From an uncultured Bacteroidales bacterium (GTDB taxonomy: Bacteria; Bacteroidota; Bacteroidia; Bacteroidales; FEN-979), in contig CAIWTA010000288.1 in assembly GCA_903915465.1 (NCBI GenBank), positions 1-33,085 of the forward strand: a DNA stretch of 33,085 bases. Direction: 5' to 3'. The position numbers and the translations under genes are program-made. Below are positions 8,866-16,987 of this stretch, piece by piece. Below the pieces are notes generated by a model that was given only the letters and a program-made list of their open reading frames with translations, searched no databases and was not told the origin of the DNA. How positions within the stretch are numbered: position 1 is the first letter of the stretch; each line of letters begins with the position of its first letter.

Positions 8866-10320
8866 TTATTTGTGGTTGGCGCTTTTCAGGAAGAAATTTT
8901 CATACCGGTAAATTTCCCAATGTTGATTCACATAACCATTCCCTTTTGTTGCGGAAAACTCAAAATCGGTCTGGAGGGATTTCATTCGCAAATCAGGCAA
9001 ACAGCGTGCAAAAGATTTTCCATAACGAGTAAGCCCGGTTAAAAAATAATATGCAACATCAAAACCCTGGAAGGCCAAAGGATCAGGGTCTGTTTTGTAC
9101 TGCTCCTGAAATTTTGCAACAAATTTCTTCACCCCGGAATCCTCATAGTCAACGAAAAAAGGCGCAATCATATGAGTCTTTAGATTAACCAGGTAATCAA
9201 CTTCGATGTCGTCAAGTTTGTCCCACCTGGGTAAGCCGATGAGCGTGATCTTATTTTCATTCCTCAGCTCATTCAGTTTGGTGATAAGATCCAGCACATA
9301 GGATTTATTCTCTGAAAAAGCTATGACGACATTTTCTTTTTCCTTTGAAAAAACGCTCAGTATTGATTCAAAACCTTGTGTGATACGGGCATCCAATTTT
9401 TTAAGCTGGCATTCTTTAAGCAGATTGTCAGCTGCATCCTTATTGCTATATTGTCCGTTATGAATAATGAGAATATTAGCATCTGCGAAACTTTCCGAAA
9501 GGTATTGAACCAATTGAAATGTCTGGCTTATTATTGGAGGCCGAACTTTAATAACTGTTGGATTCCCCTCGATGATTTGTTCCCGCTCTGAAAGAGGATT
9601 GATAAGTGGAATATTGTTTTTTTGAGCAAAATCCTCTACCATGTGAAAAGGGTTGTTGTACAATAACCCAATAATCATGTCCATCTTCTTCAGTTCCGGA
9701 TCTTTAAGGATTTTCTTAATCTTTGCGGTATCTTTTAGTACATCATATACATTAATCCTTACATAGATCCCTGATTTCTTCAACGAGTCCAACGCCATTC
9801 GAAACCCCTCATAAAACTCAATGAACTGAAAGGGATTGCAGTCGAGATTTCCACTCTTTGATATTTCATCAATGTCCATCTGATCTACTTCATTGAGATA
9901 AAGTGGCATCATGAGAGCTACGTTATAAACCACTTTTTTTTTCGGAGAAATTTCTCTACAAGGAAGATTTTCCTCTGCTGGTGGAGGAGATGGAGTAACT
10001 ACAGCCGGCTCTTCAGCGGTAACTTTCGGTTGTTTTTTTACTGGTTCATGAGTTGCCATCACGGGAATTCTTAGCTTCTGCTCAAACCTGATCCCTTCTT
10101 TCACTTCAGGGTTTTCATTGATAATGTCCGTTACATCAACGCCATAAGCTTTTGAGATCATATAGAGGCTTTGCCCTCTGTTTACAGTATGGATATAATA
10201 TTCTTTCCCATCTCTTTTTTCAATCACATGAGAGCGCAATTCTTTAAGCTTGTCTTGTGCTGCTCCGGAGAAGACAAGAAAAATCAGGAAAGTCAAAAAC
10301 AGAAAGATCTTCTTTTGCAT
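8866..10320 (-). CDS. Exported LysM domain plus periplasmic-binding-protein-like protein
   Basis: A 484-residue exported protein. The start at 10320 (MQKKIFLFL) gives a clean signal peptide ending FSGAAQ; the longer ORF upstream would run into guaA. A LysM domain at about 41-87 (YYIHTVNRGQSLYMISKAYG through KLRIPV) should bind peptidoglycan glycan. A proline-rich linker (about 90-127) follows. Then comes a type 1 periplasmic-binding-protein fold (about 130-480; starts VVYNVALMMPLYLNEVDQM, ends near FEFSATKGNGYVN), related to branched-chain amino acid receptors. No transporter gene is nearby, so it is more likely a cell-wall-anchored sensor or scaffold than an uptake receptor. It begins 10 bases after guaA, an arrangement I associate with Bacteroidota. 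The ligand is unknown. Confidence 0.87.
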   Translation of the reverse strand: MQKKIFLFLTFLIFLVFSGAAQDKLKELRSHVIEKRDGKEYYIHTVNRGQSLYMISKAYGVDVTDIINENPEVKEGIRFEQKLRIPVMATHEPVKKQPKVTAEEPAVVTPSPPPAEENLPCREISPKKKVVYNVALMMPLYLNEVDQMDIDEISKSGNLDCNPFQFIEFYEGFRMALDSLKKSGIYVRINVYDVLKDTAKIKKILKDPELKKMDMIIGLLYNNPFHMVEDFAQKNNIPLINPLSEREQIIEGNPTVIKVRPPIISQTFQLVQYLSESFADANILIIHNGQYSNKDAADNLLKECQLKKLDARITQGFESILSVFSKEKENVVIAFSENKSYVLDLITKLNELRNENKITLIGLPRWDKLDDIEVDYLVNLKTHMIAPFFVDYEDSGVKKFVAKFQEQYKTDPDPLAFQGFDVAYYFLTGLTRYGKSFARCLPDLRMKSLQTDFEFSATKGNGYVNQHWEIYRYENFFLKSANHK

Positions 10321-10330
10321 CAAGAAAGTA

Positions 10331-11860
10331 TTATTCCCATTCAATTGTGGCAGGTGGTTTAGAACTGATATCATAAACCACACGGTTGACACCTTTTACC
10401 TTATTAATAATTTCATTGGAAACCCGTGACAGGAATTCATGCGGAAGACGAGCCCAATCTGCAGTCATGCCATCCATTGAAGTAACAGCCCTTAAGCTGA
10501 CAACATTTTCGTATGTTCGTTCATCTCCCATAACGCCAACAGTACGAACAGGTAATAAAACCGAAAAAGCCTGCCAAACCTGATCATACAAACCAGATGC
10601 ATGCAAATTGCTGATAAATATATCGTCCACATCCTGAAGAAGCTGTACGTTTTCTCTTGTAATGTTTCCTAAAATTCTTACACCTAATCCTGGACCTGGA
10701 AAAGGGTGCCGGTTTAATAAACTGGGGTCAATTCCAAGAGCTCGTCCAACCTTTCTCACTTCATCCTTGAAAAGGCAATTCAATGGTTCGACAATCTTAA
10801 GGCTCAGATGTTCCGGGAGCCCTCCCACATTGTGGTGAGATTTGATGGTAGCCGATGGTCCTTTCACTGAAATAGATTCAATTACATCAGGATAGATCGT
10901 TCCCTGTCCAAGCCAGGATATTCCAGATATTGTTTTAGCTTCTTCTTCGAAAACATCGATGAAAGTTTTCCCGATTATTTTTCGTTTTTTCTCCGGATCA
11001 GCAATATCCTTCAATGCATCGAAAAACCGGTCTGCTGCATTTACACCTTTCACATTCAGGTGCATATGACGATAGGATTCAAGAACCTGGGAAAATTCAT
11101 TTTTCCGTAAAAGACCATTATCCACAAAAATACAATAGAGCTTATCGCCAATGGCTTTATGAAGTAAAACGCCTGCTACTGAAGAATCCACACCACCTGA
11201 CAGACCCAACACAACTTTGTCATTTCCAAGCTTAGCTTTCAAAGCTGAAACCGTTGCGTCCACAAACGATTCAGGGGTCCAGGATTGCGAACATCCACAG
11301 ATCCCGGCTACAAAATTACTGAGCAAGACCATTCCTTCTGTAGTATGATATACTTCAGGATGGAACTGGATCCCAAAAGTTTTTTCCCCATTCATGGAGA
11401 ATCCTGCCACAGCAACTTCAGCGGTACTGGCGATAATATGAGAATTTACCGGGGATTTCAGGATAGTATCTCCATGCGACATCCAAACCTGGCTGTTCTC
11501 CGGAATTTCTTTCATCAGTTCGTTGGAAGAATCAACGAAAGAAAGATTTGATCTCCCGTATTCACGGGAAATTGAAGGCATGACTTCGCCACCGTTGGTT
11601 TTTGCAAGATATTGTGCGCCATAGCAGATGGCCAGAACAGGGATCTTTCCTCTGATCTCACGAAGATCAGGAACCGGGAAGTGAATGTCATTTACAGAAA
11701 ATGGACTGCCGGAAAGAATCACTCCTTTTGTTAATTCGGTGATCTCAGGAATTTTATTGAAGGGATAGATCTCGCAATATACATTCAATTCTCTGATTCG
11801 CCTTGCTATCAGTTGCGTATATTGGGAACCAAAATCAAGTATCAGGATAGTTTCTTGCAT
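10331..11860 (-). CDS. guaA: GMP synthase (glutamine-hydrolysing)
   Basis: GuaA converts XMP to GMP with ATP and glutamine, the last step of guanine nucleotide synthesis, in the cytoplasm. The 509-residue chain has the class I glutamine amidotransferase domain with nucleophile Cys79 (AICYGAQ) and His167/Glu169 (FHPEV). It is followed by the ATP pyrophosphatase domain with P-loop SGGVDSS (221-227), and by the dimerisation/XMP-binding C-terminus with [10 protein letters not shown] and the terminal PPATIEWE. All key residues are present. It follows the M23 gene by 24 bases and precedes the LysM gene by 10, so it is probably co-transcribed with both. A -7-like box lies immediately before the ATG. 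Confidence 0.98.
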   Translation of the reverse strand: MQETILILDFGSQYTQLIARRIRELNVYCEIYPFNKIPEITELTKGVILSGSPFSVNDIHFPVPDLREIRGKIPVLAICYGAQYLAKTNGGEVMPSISREYGRSNLSFVDSSNELMKEIPENSQVWMSHGDTILKSPVNSHIIASTAEVAVAGFSMNGEKTFGIQFHPEVYHTTEGMVLLSNFVAGICGCSQSWTPESFVDATVSALKAKLGNDKVVLGLSGGVDSSVAGVLLHKAIGDKLYCIFVDNGLLRKNEFSQVLESYRHMHLNVKGVNAADRFFDALKDIADPEKKRKIIGKTFIDVFEEEAKTISGISWLGQGTIYPDVIESISVKGPSATIKSHHNVGGLPEHLSLKIVEPLNCLFKDEVRKVGRALGIDPSLLNRHPFPGPGLGVRILGNITRENVQLLQDVDDIFISNLHASGLYDQVWQAFSVLLPVRTVGVMGDERTYENVVSLRAVTSMDGMTADWARLPHEFLSRVSNEIINKVKGVNRVVYDISSKPPATIEWE

Positions 11861-11865
11861 GGCCG

Positions 11866-11873
11866 CAAAGTTA
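11866..11873 (-). promoter_or_regulatory. -7-like box directly before guaA
   Basis: On the minus strand this reads TAACTTTG, a TAnnTTTG match followed by only five bases before the guaA ATG. If active it would give a leaderless or nearly leaderless guaA transcript inside a larger transcription unit. No -33 TTG at normal spacing is visible. Confidence 0.35.
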
Positions 11874-11884
11874 AAAAGAAATAA

Positions 11885-13606
11885 TTATCGGATCAGGAGA
11901 GCATTATATTGCGATTCATTTCCCACTGCATCCTTCACAACCAGCCTGAATTCATTCTTTCCGGGCTTCATATGGCCATCGAAATCATAAATCAGCAATC
12001 CGGTCTTGGCATCAAAATCCATAAGAATCCATTTTCCGTTCAAGGTTCCACGATAGCTTTTGATTCCGGCAAGGTTATCCGAAATTTTCATTTGAATCGT
12101 ATGCTGACTGCTGACTTTTTTATTGGAGACGATATTGATCGCCCTGATCATTGGCCTCGTAGTATCCACCATCACGGCATAATCACCAAAATCCCGAATC
12201 CTGGTTTTCATGAAACCATTCTCCCATTTTCCACCCAAAGAACTTGCATGACCATTTTCCGAAACCCTTACAATCACGGCCTTGGATGTCAACCGGATGG
12301 GTAACTTATCCGGTTTAATTGACAAGTCACAATAAGTGTGCAACGGAGTATCCTCATTCTGCAGGTGATAAAGGGATGAAACGCTATTACGTACAGGAGA
12401 AGTGGATGAATAAATGAAATCAAGATCCTCGTATAAGGCAACAGCAGGAATATCCAGTACCAGGTCGTCTGTGGCGAAATGATTGGGAGATTGGCACAAA
12501 AAAAGTTTACCTTTTGTAACTTTCGGCTTCTTCACTCCTGTCAAAGGTTTACTGGTAACTGAAAAATCAAGCTGTGAAGTATTCCCATATACATCTTTAA
12601 CGATGTATCGGATTTTATGCACTTTGGCATCAGTGAAACTCACAATACCACGATTCTTTGCCAGGTTATAAATCTTGAGTTTGTTGTTTGGGGCAATATA
12701 CGACCGTTGAAATCTTTGCTGATGTTCAACGATGGCTGGATAATCCAGCACACTGTTCACATATCTGGTTTCTGCAAATGCAAATCGGTCAAGCTTTTGC
12801 GAAAAAACACAGGCAGTATCCACATATAGTTCAATCGAATTTAACCCATTCTTCATTTCGCTATCATTCACAAAATCGAACGCTTCTATCGCAAAAATAA
12901 TATCTCCCGAAACCTTAACAGTATCTTTTGAATTAATTAAAAACCTGCCATCAGAGCCTTTGGCAGAAAGTGTAACAGGCTTATCTGTAAAATTTACCAG
13001 TCCGTCTTCCCCCATTGGATAGATCCTTACATTGTAAATCCTGGGAGGCATAACATCTTTTATCGGAAGTCCGAATAAGAGTGGATCAACAATCTCCTGG
13101 CTGGAGGTTTCCCGAATTTCAAAATGAAGATGCGGTCCACCTGACATTCCGGTATTCCCTGAATAAGCCATGATCTCTCCTTTTTTCACTTTTAATACAT
13201 CCGGATCAATAGCAACATCCTGGTCAAAGGATTCCTCCTTATATTGTCTTGATTTAACCCATGCACCAATGGCACTGTTGAATCCTTTCAAATGGCCATA
13301 AACCGTAGTAAATCCATTCGGATGAGTTATATAAAGTGCTTTTCCAAACCCTCCGGGTGAAATATAAATCCTTGACACATAGCCATCAGCAACAGCAATT
13401 ACCGGTTTACCAACAACTCCTTCTGTACGGATGTCAATACCGGAATGAAAATGGTTTTTCCTTACTTCCCCGAAAGAGCCGGAGAGTTTGATCGAAAAAT
13501 CGACAGGTGAGCGGAAATAATTTTTTGGGTAATTATTTTGTGCGATCAGATTCACGGTACAAAACCAAAGAAATATAAACAACAGCAGTAAAAGTCGTAT
13601 CCTCAT
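11885..13606 (-). CDS. Exported M23-family metallopeptidase (LytM-like)
   Basis: A 573-residue secreted or periplasmic protein with an N-terminal hydrophobic signal (residues 1-22, ending NLIAQ). A peptidase M23 domain follows at about 35-180. Zinc-site residues are visible: His54 and Asp58 (HSGID) and His161 of HLH (159-161), with His105 (YGHL) also in place, so the domain looks catalytically competent for cleaving peptidoglycan cross-links. Residues about 190-573 are beta-rich and carry no recognisable catalytic motif. They probably form Ig-like modules; the end, NEFRLVVKDAVGNES, is typical of such domains. The start overlaps the upstream HAD gene by 4 bases (ATGA), indicating translational coupling. 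The likely role is cell-wall remodelling; the exact bond cleaved cannot be told. Confidence 0.9.
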   Translation of the reverse strand: MRIRLLLLLFIFLWFCTVNLIAQNNYPKNYFRSPVDFSIKLSGSFGEVRKNHFHSGIDIRTEGVVGKPVIAVADGYVSRIYISPGGFGKALYITHPNGFTTVYGHLKGFNSAIGAWVKSRQYKEESFDQDVAIDPDVLKVKKGEIMAYSGNTGMSGGPHLHFEIRETSSQEIVDPLLFGLPIKDVMPPRIYNVRIYPMGEDGLVNFTDKPVTLSAKGSDGRFLINSKDTVKVSGDIIFAIEAFDFVNDSEMKNGLNSIELYVDTACVFSQKLDRFAFAETRYVNSVLDYPAIVEHQQRFQRSYIAPNNKLKIYNLAKNRGIVSFTDAKVHKIRYIVKDVYGNTSQLDFSVTSKPLTGVKKPKVTKGKLFLCQSPNHFATDDLVLDIPAVALYEDLDFIYSSTSPVRNSVSSLYHLQNEDTPLHTYCDLSIKPDKLPIRLTSKAVIVRVSENGHASSLGGKWENGFMKTRIRDFGDYAVMVDTTRPMIRAINIVSNKKVSSQHTIQMKISDNLAGIKSYRGTLNGKWILMDFDAKTGLLIYDFDGHMKPGKNEFRLVVKDAVGNESQYNALLIR

Positions 13607-14088
13607 AGGTTTCGGATTGCAGCAGGAAGGTCTTTCATACTGTGAATTATTATATCTGCCATCGGATAATGCCCGGGTTTCCTTTTGGGATCATAAAAGA
13701 TGGTTTTCATGCCACAACTTTTGGCACCTTCAATGTCTTTGAGATAGTTGTCACCGATCATTACAAATTCATCTACAGGAATGTTCAATTTGCAGACAAT
13801 TTCCTGAAAAAACCGGAGATCCGGTTTCTCGAACCCAATATCAGAAGAAGTAAAAATTCCGGAAAAATACTTATCAGCCCCTACCCTTTTCAACCCTTTC
13901 AATACCATCGAGGAATCAGATTGTCCGGCATTGGTGGCAATGTAGCAAGCATAAGTGAGAGATAATTCCCTGAGTGAATCTTCAGCCCCGAAAACCCAGG
14001 CTGCTTTCTTCCATTCAAACATCGGGCCCGGCAGATTGAAATCAATCATAACAGTGTTTCCCCAATCAAAGAGAAGTGCCTTGATCAT
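13603..14088 (-). CDS. HAD-superfamily hydrolase
   Basis: A 161-residue cytoplasmic HAD hydrolase, probably a small phosphatase. Motif I is FDWGNT with nucleophile Asp8, but the usual second Asp (position +2) is Gly10, as in the DxGN variants of YihX-like phosphatases. Motif II is the Thr in IATNAG, motif III the Lys of GFEKPD, and motif IV IGDNYLKDIEGA. It is short for a HAD enzyme with a helical cap, so the cap is small. It is embedded with 4-base ATGA overlaps between the M49 gene upstream and the M23 gene downstream, so the three are coupled. The substrate is unknown. Confidence 0.86.
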   Translation of the reverse strand: MIKALLFDWGNTVMIDFNLPGPMFEWKKAAWVFGAEDSLRELSLTYACYIATNAGQSDSSMVLKGLKRVGADKYFSGIFTSSDIGFEKPDLRFFQEIVCKLNIPVDEFVMIGDNYLKDIEGAKSCGMKTIFYDPKRKPGHYPMADIIIHSMKDLPAAIRNL

Positions 14089-16157
14089 TTTTCAGTCCTG
14101 GCAGGCAAGAATGAATAATTCTTGGAATAATAGAGCATCTGGCCGGCAAAATCCATCGGATAGGTAATTGAAATATCCTTGATTGTATCCTCCCTCATTT
14201 CCATTATGAATTGCGGATTGATAAACCCACTGTAAGGGGCGATGTTTAATTTCCGGTATCTGTCCAAAACTTCTTGATGCAATACAGGATCAACTTTAAC
14301 ACCATATTTTTCAACAAGTTCACCTGCAGCTTTATAGTCACCTTCGGAAGTGATTCTCTGGATTTCGATTAGTAATTTTCCAAAGAGCGATCTCAAACCC
14401 TCATAATCGTTAACCTTGAAATAGGTCTTTCCATCTCTGGTAACTTTCTCAACGATTTTCTGATCTTGTCCTTTTTCAAAAACCCAATGGGAAATAATTG
14501 AACGATCACGCATATGCGCTTGTTCGATGTTCTTCCCTGGTTGTATCCTTACAAGCTGTGTCATCATCCCATTCCGCATATAATTATCGTACTCTGTCTT
14601 TGCCACATCCAATGAAGGGATCAATTTAAGATCAACCAGTTTCTGATCCATAATATAATAGAGTGCGAAAAGATCAGCTCGTGATTCTTCAATTGCAGAA
14701 TGATAGTTCTTCAAAGCTTCACCGGTCACCCCAGGCTGTAATTGCCCTGATCCATGGCCCAGGCATTCATGAAGGTCAGTTGTCAGGCTGCCAGCGAGGT
14801 ATCCATATTTTTTTGCATTTTCTATTTCCTCCTTTGAATTGGCAAACTCATCCATGAAACCGTTCCCAAGTGATGACTGATCATACGCATAAGTAATGTT
14901 GTCCAGAGTAACAGACTTGGAACCATATTCTTTCCGGATCCATTGGGCATTGGGTAAATTAATGCCGATGGGAGTTGTTGGATCACTATCACCACCCAAC
15001 TGGGCAACAGTGATGACTTTAGCGGTTACACCTTTTACAACTTTTTTCTTAAACTTGGGGTCAACCGGTGAATGATCTTCAAAATATTGTGCATTCTGGC
15101 TGATGGTTTCTGTTCTTTTAGTTGCCTCCACATTTTTAAAATTGACGATTGCTTCCCATGTGCCTTTCATTGCAAGCGGATCACCATAAACTTCAATGAA
15201 TCCGTTCACATAATCAGTACTGGATGCCAGGTCTTTAACCCATAAGATGTTATAATCGTCCCATGCCTTCAGGCTTCCTGTTCTGTAATATTCGATCAGT
15301 TTTACGATGGCTGAAGCCTGCTGCGGATTATCGGCTACATCCTTTGCTTTATTCAGGAAAAAGACAATCTTCTCAATGGATTGTGAGTACAATCCTCCAA
15401 TCTTAAAAATTTTCTCAACCGCTTTCCCATTTTCCTTTACCAGCTTGGAGTTCAGGCCAAAAGCGACAAGTGTGTCTTTCTTATTTTTCTTTGCTTCGCT
15501 TTTTTGCCTTGAATAAAAATCTTCTGCTTCCTTTTGGGTAACACCTTCATAAAAATTTGATCCGGAGTTTATCACAAGGTCAGAACTGACATCCTGGCTC
15601 AAGCGTTTAGGAACAATCTTAGGATCATATAAAATCGAAGTAATTTCTTCAATAAACTTAGCTATTGACTCTCCTTTTGCCAGTGGCAATTCCTTTTTAT
15701 CGGTACCCTTTACCAATAATGCCAGGAACTCTTTAGGAAAACCCGGAACCAACTTATCTGTGGAATAATGATGGTGGATCCCGTTATTGAACCAGATTTG
15801 TTTCAGGTAAACAACAAAGTTTTGAAAGTCTGCAGACGTCTTGTCACCTTTATAATTTAAGTAAATAGCTTCCAATGTTTTTCTTACCAACAAGTTGTAC
15901 TTGCAATTTTGATCGTATGTGATATCCCTGCCTGCATTAGCAGCCTGACTCAAGTAGTAGATAAACTCCTTCTGTTTCAAGGGAAGATTATCAAATCCCG
16001 GAACCAGATAGCGAAGAATTTTACAATCTCCGAATTGCTCTGTCTGCCATTTAAATTGCTTGACGTTGATCGGGAGTTTCCTCTTATCAGGAAAAGAAGC
16101 AATTAAAGTTGCCGTCATAAGCATTAAAATTAAGAATTGGGTACTTCTCTTTTTCAT
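14085..16157 (-). CDS. Dipeptidyl peptidase III (M49 family), exported
   Basis: A zinc exopeptidase that removes dipeptides from the N-termini of peptides. The diagnostic M49 zinc motif HEXXGH is present as HECLGH (about 463-468), with the third ligand in EESRAD (about 490-495). The start at 16157 (MKKRSTQF) gives a hydrophobic signal (about 7-22), so unlike the cytosolic eukaryotic enzyme it is probably periplasmic or secreted, as often in Bacteroidota. At 690 residues it is near normal family length. Residues 125-250 (from IWFNNGIHHHYS) resemble the upper lobe, and GINLPN (about 397) is also conserved in the family. It lies 88 bases after the ComB-like gene. A weak TTG-N18-TAACTTTT candidate promoter (16196-16224) lies upstream. 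It overlaps the HAD gene by 4 bases. Confidence 0.93.
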   Translation of the reverse strand: MKKRSTQFLILMLMTATLIASFPDKRKLPINVKQFKWQTEQFGDCKILRYLVPGFDNLPLKQKEFIYYLSQAANAGRDITYDQNCKYNLLVRKTLEAIYLNYKGDKTSADFQNFVVYLKQIWFNNGIHHHYSTDKLVPGFPKEFLALLVKGTDKKELPLAKGESIAKFIEEITSILYDPKIVPKRLSQDVSSDLVINSGSNFYEGVTQKEAEDFYSRQKSEAKKNKKDTLVAFGLNSKLVKENGKAVEKIFKIGGLYSQSIEKIVFFLNKAKDVADNPQQASAIVKLIEYYRTGSLKAWDDYNILWVKDLASSTDYVNGFIEVYGDPLAMKGTWEAIVNFKNVEATKRTETISQNAQYFEDHSPVDPKFKKKVVKGVTAKVITVAQLGGDSDPTTPIGINLPNAQWIRKEYGSKSVTLDNITYAYDQSSLGNGFMDEFANSKEEIENAKKYGYLAGSLTTDLHECLGHGSGQLQPGVTGEALKNYHSAIEESRADLFALYYIMDQKLVDLKLIPSLDVAKTEYDNYMRNGMMTQLVRIQPGKNIEQAHMRDRSIISHWVFEKGQDQKIVEKVTRDGKTYFKVNDYEGLRSLFGKLLIEIQRITSEGDYKAAGELVEKYGVKVDPVLHQEVLDRYRKLNIAPYSGFINPQFIMEMREDTIKDISITYPMDFAGQMLYYSKNYSFLPARTEK

Positions 16158-16245
16158 TTTTAATAATTCTTTTAAAATCACAATTGGTGTACTGGAAAAG
16201 TTAAATTATTCAGGTAGAACGCAATGGATTCTGATACTTGAAATA

Positions 16246-16980
16246 TTATTTCCAATCGACAATCTCCTTTCCGTCGAATACAGGCAAGACATTCGTCTGA
16301 TCTAATGTAAACGAATAGGGAATCACATCATCCAGCCCCAGTCTGTTCAGACGATGCCGATGAGCCGCTTTTTCGAGGTATCCGGAAATGTCATTCTCCG
16401 CAATATGCCATAGGTCCATAGCCGCCTGGGCCGAGTCACAATTAGTGGTAAAACCGGGCTGTAGCAAAAGACGCTCCGTCAAAGCTCCTGCGAACAGGCT
16501 ATCTTCAATACAAAACTTGTTTTTCCATCCGGAACATAGGATCACAATGTTTCGTTTTTGCGTAATGATCCATTCCGTTAAGGCCGAAAGGTTAAGGAAT
16601 GAGCCTATTACTATCTGATCTGCTGTCTTTGCCATCTCCAAAGCCCTGGTACCATTAGTAGTACAATAGACAAGCGTTTTCCCTGAAATCATTTCCCTTG
16701 TAAAACTAAATGCAGAGTTTCCGAAATCAGCAAAATCCAGCTTTTTTCCATCCTGTTCTGAAGCAACAAGAAAGCCCTTTTCCTTCAACTGCTTTGCCTC
16801 CTCCAACGTGGCAACAGGCAAGATGGAATGGACACCGTTATGAAAAGCCGTACAAATGGAAGTTGTTGCTCGTAAAATATCCACGAGCACAACAGTAAAA
16901 TCTTCTTTAGTCAGGATCTCAGAAAATAGTTTTGGAGAGAAGCAAACCTCAACAGTACACTTACAGTCATTATCAGACAT
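16246..16980 (-). CDS. comB: ComB-family 2-phosphosulfolactate phosphatase
   Basis: A 244-residue member of the ComB family, whose founding enzyme dephosphorylates 2-phosphosulfolactate to sulfolactate on the route to coenzyme M in archaea. The family core is clear: VDILRATTSICTAF near residues 33-46 with conserved Asp34 and Arg38, the SEQDG segment, and TTNGTRAL (about 109-116). ATG 16980 (MSDNDCK) is preferred over the upstream ATG 17007, which would overlap the LRR gene. No ComA or ComC is nearby. ComB-like genes are common in bacteria that do not make coenzyme M, so the physiological substrate in this organism is uncertain; sulfolactate metabolism is only a possibility. It begins 7 bases after the LRR gene stop, suggesting co-transcription. 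Confidence 0.85.
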   Translation of the reverse strand: MSDNDCKCTVEVCFSPKLFSEILTKEDFTVVLVDILRATTSICTAFHNGVHSILPVATLEEAKQLKEKGFLVASEQDGKKLDFADFGNSAFSFTREMISGKTLVYCTTNGTRALEMAKTADQIVIGSFLNLSALTEWIITQKRNIVILCSGWKNKFCIEDSLFAGALTERLLLQPGFTTNCDSAQAAMDLWHIAENDISGYLEKAAHRHRLNRLGLDDVIPYSFTLDQTNVLPVFDGKEIVDWK

Positions 16981-16987
16981 AATTTCA

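Noticed and set aside
8866-10392. Longer start for the LysM protein at 10392
   Set aside because: It would overlap guaA by about 60 bases and place 24 residues before a perfect signal peptide.
11909-12304. Rightward 131-codon ORF
   Set aside because: Antisense to the M23 peptidase gene, with no recognisable domain.
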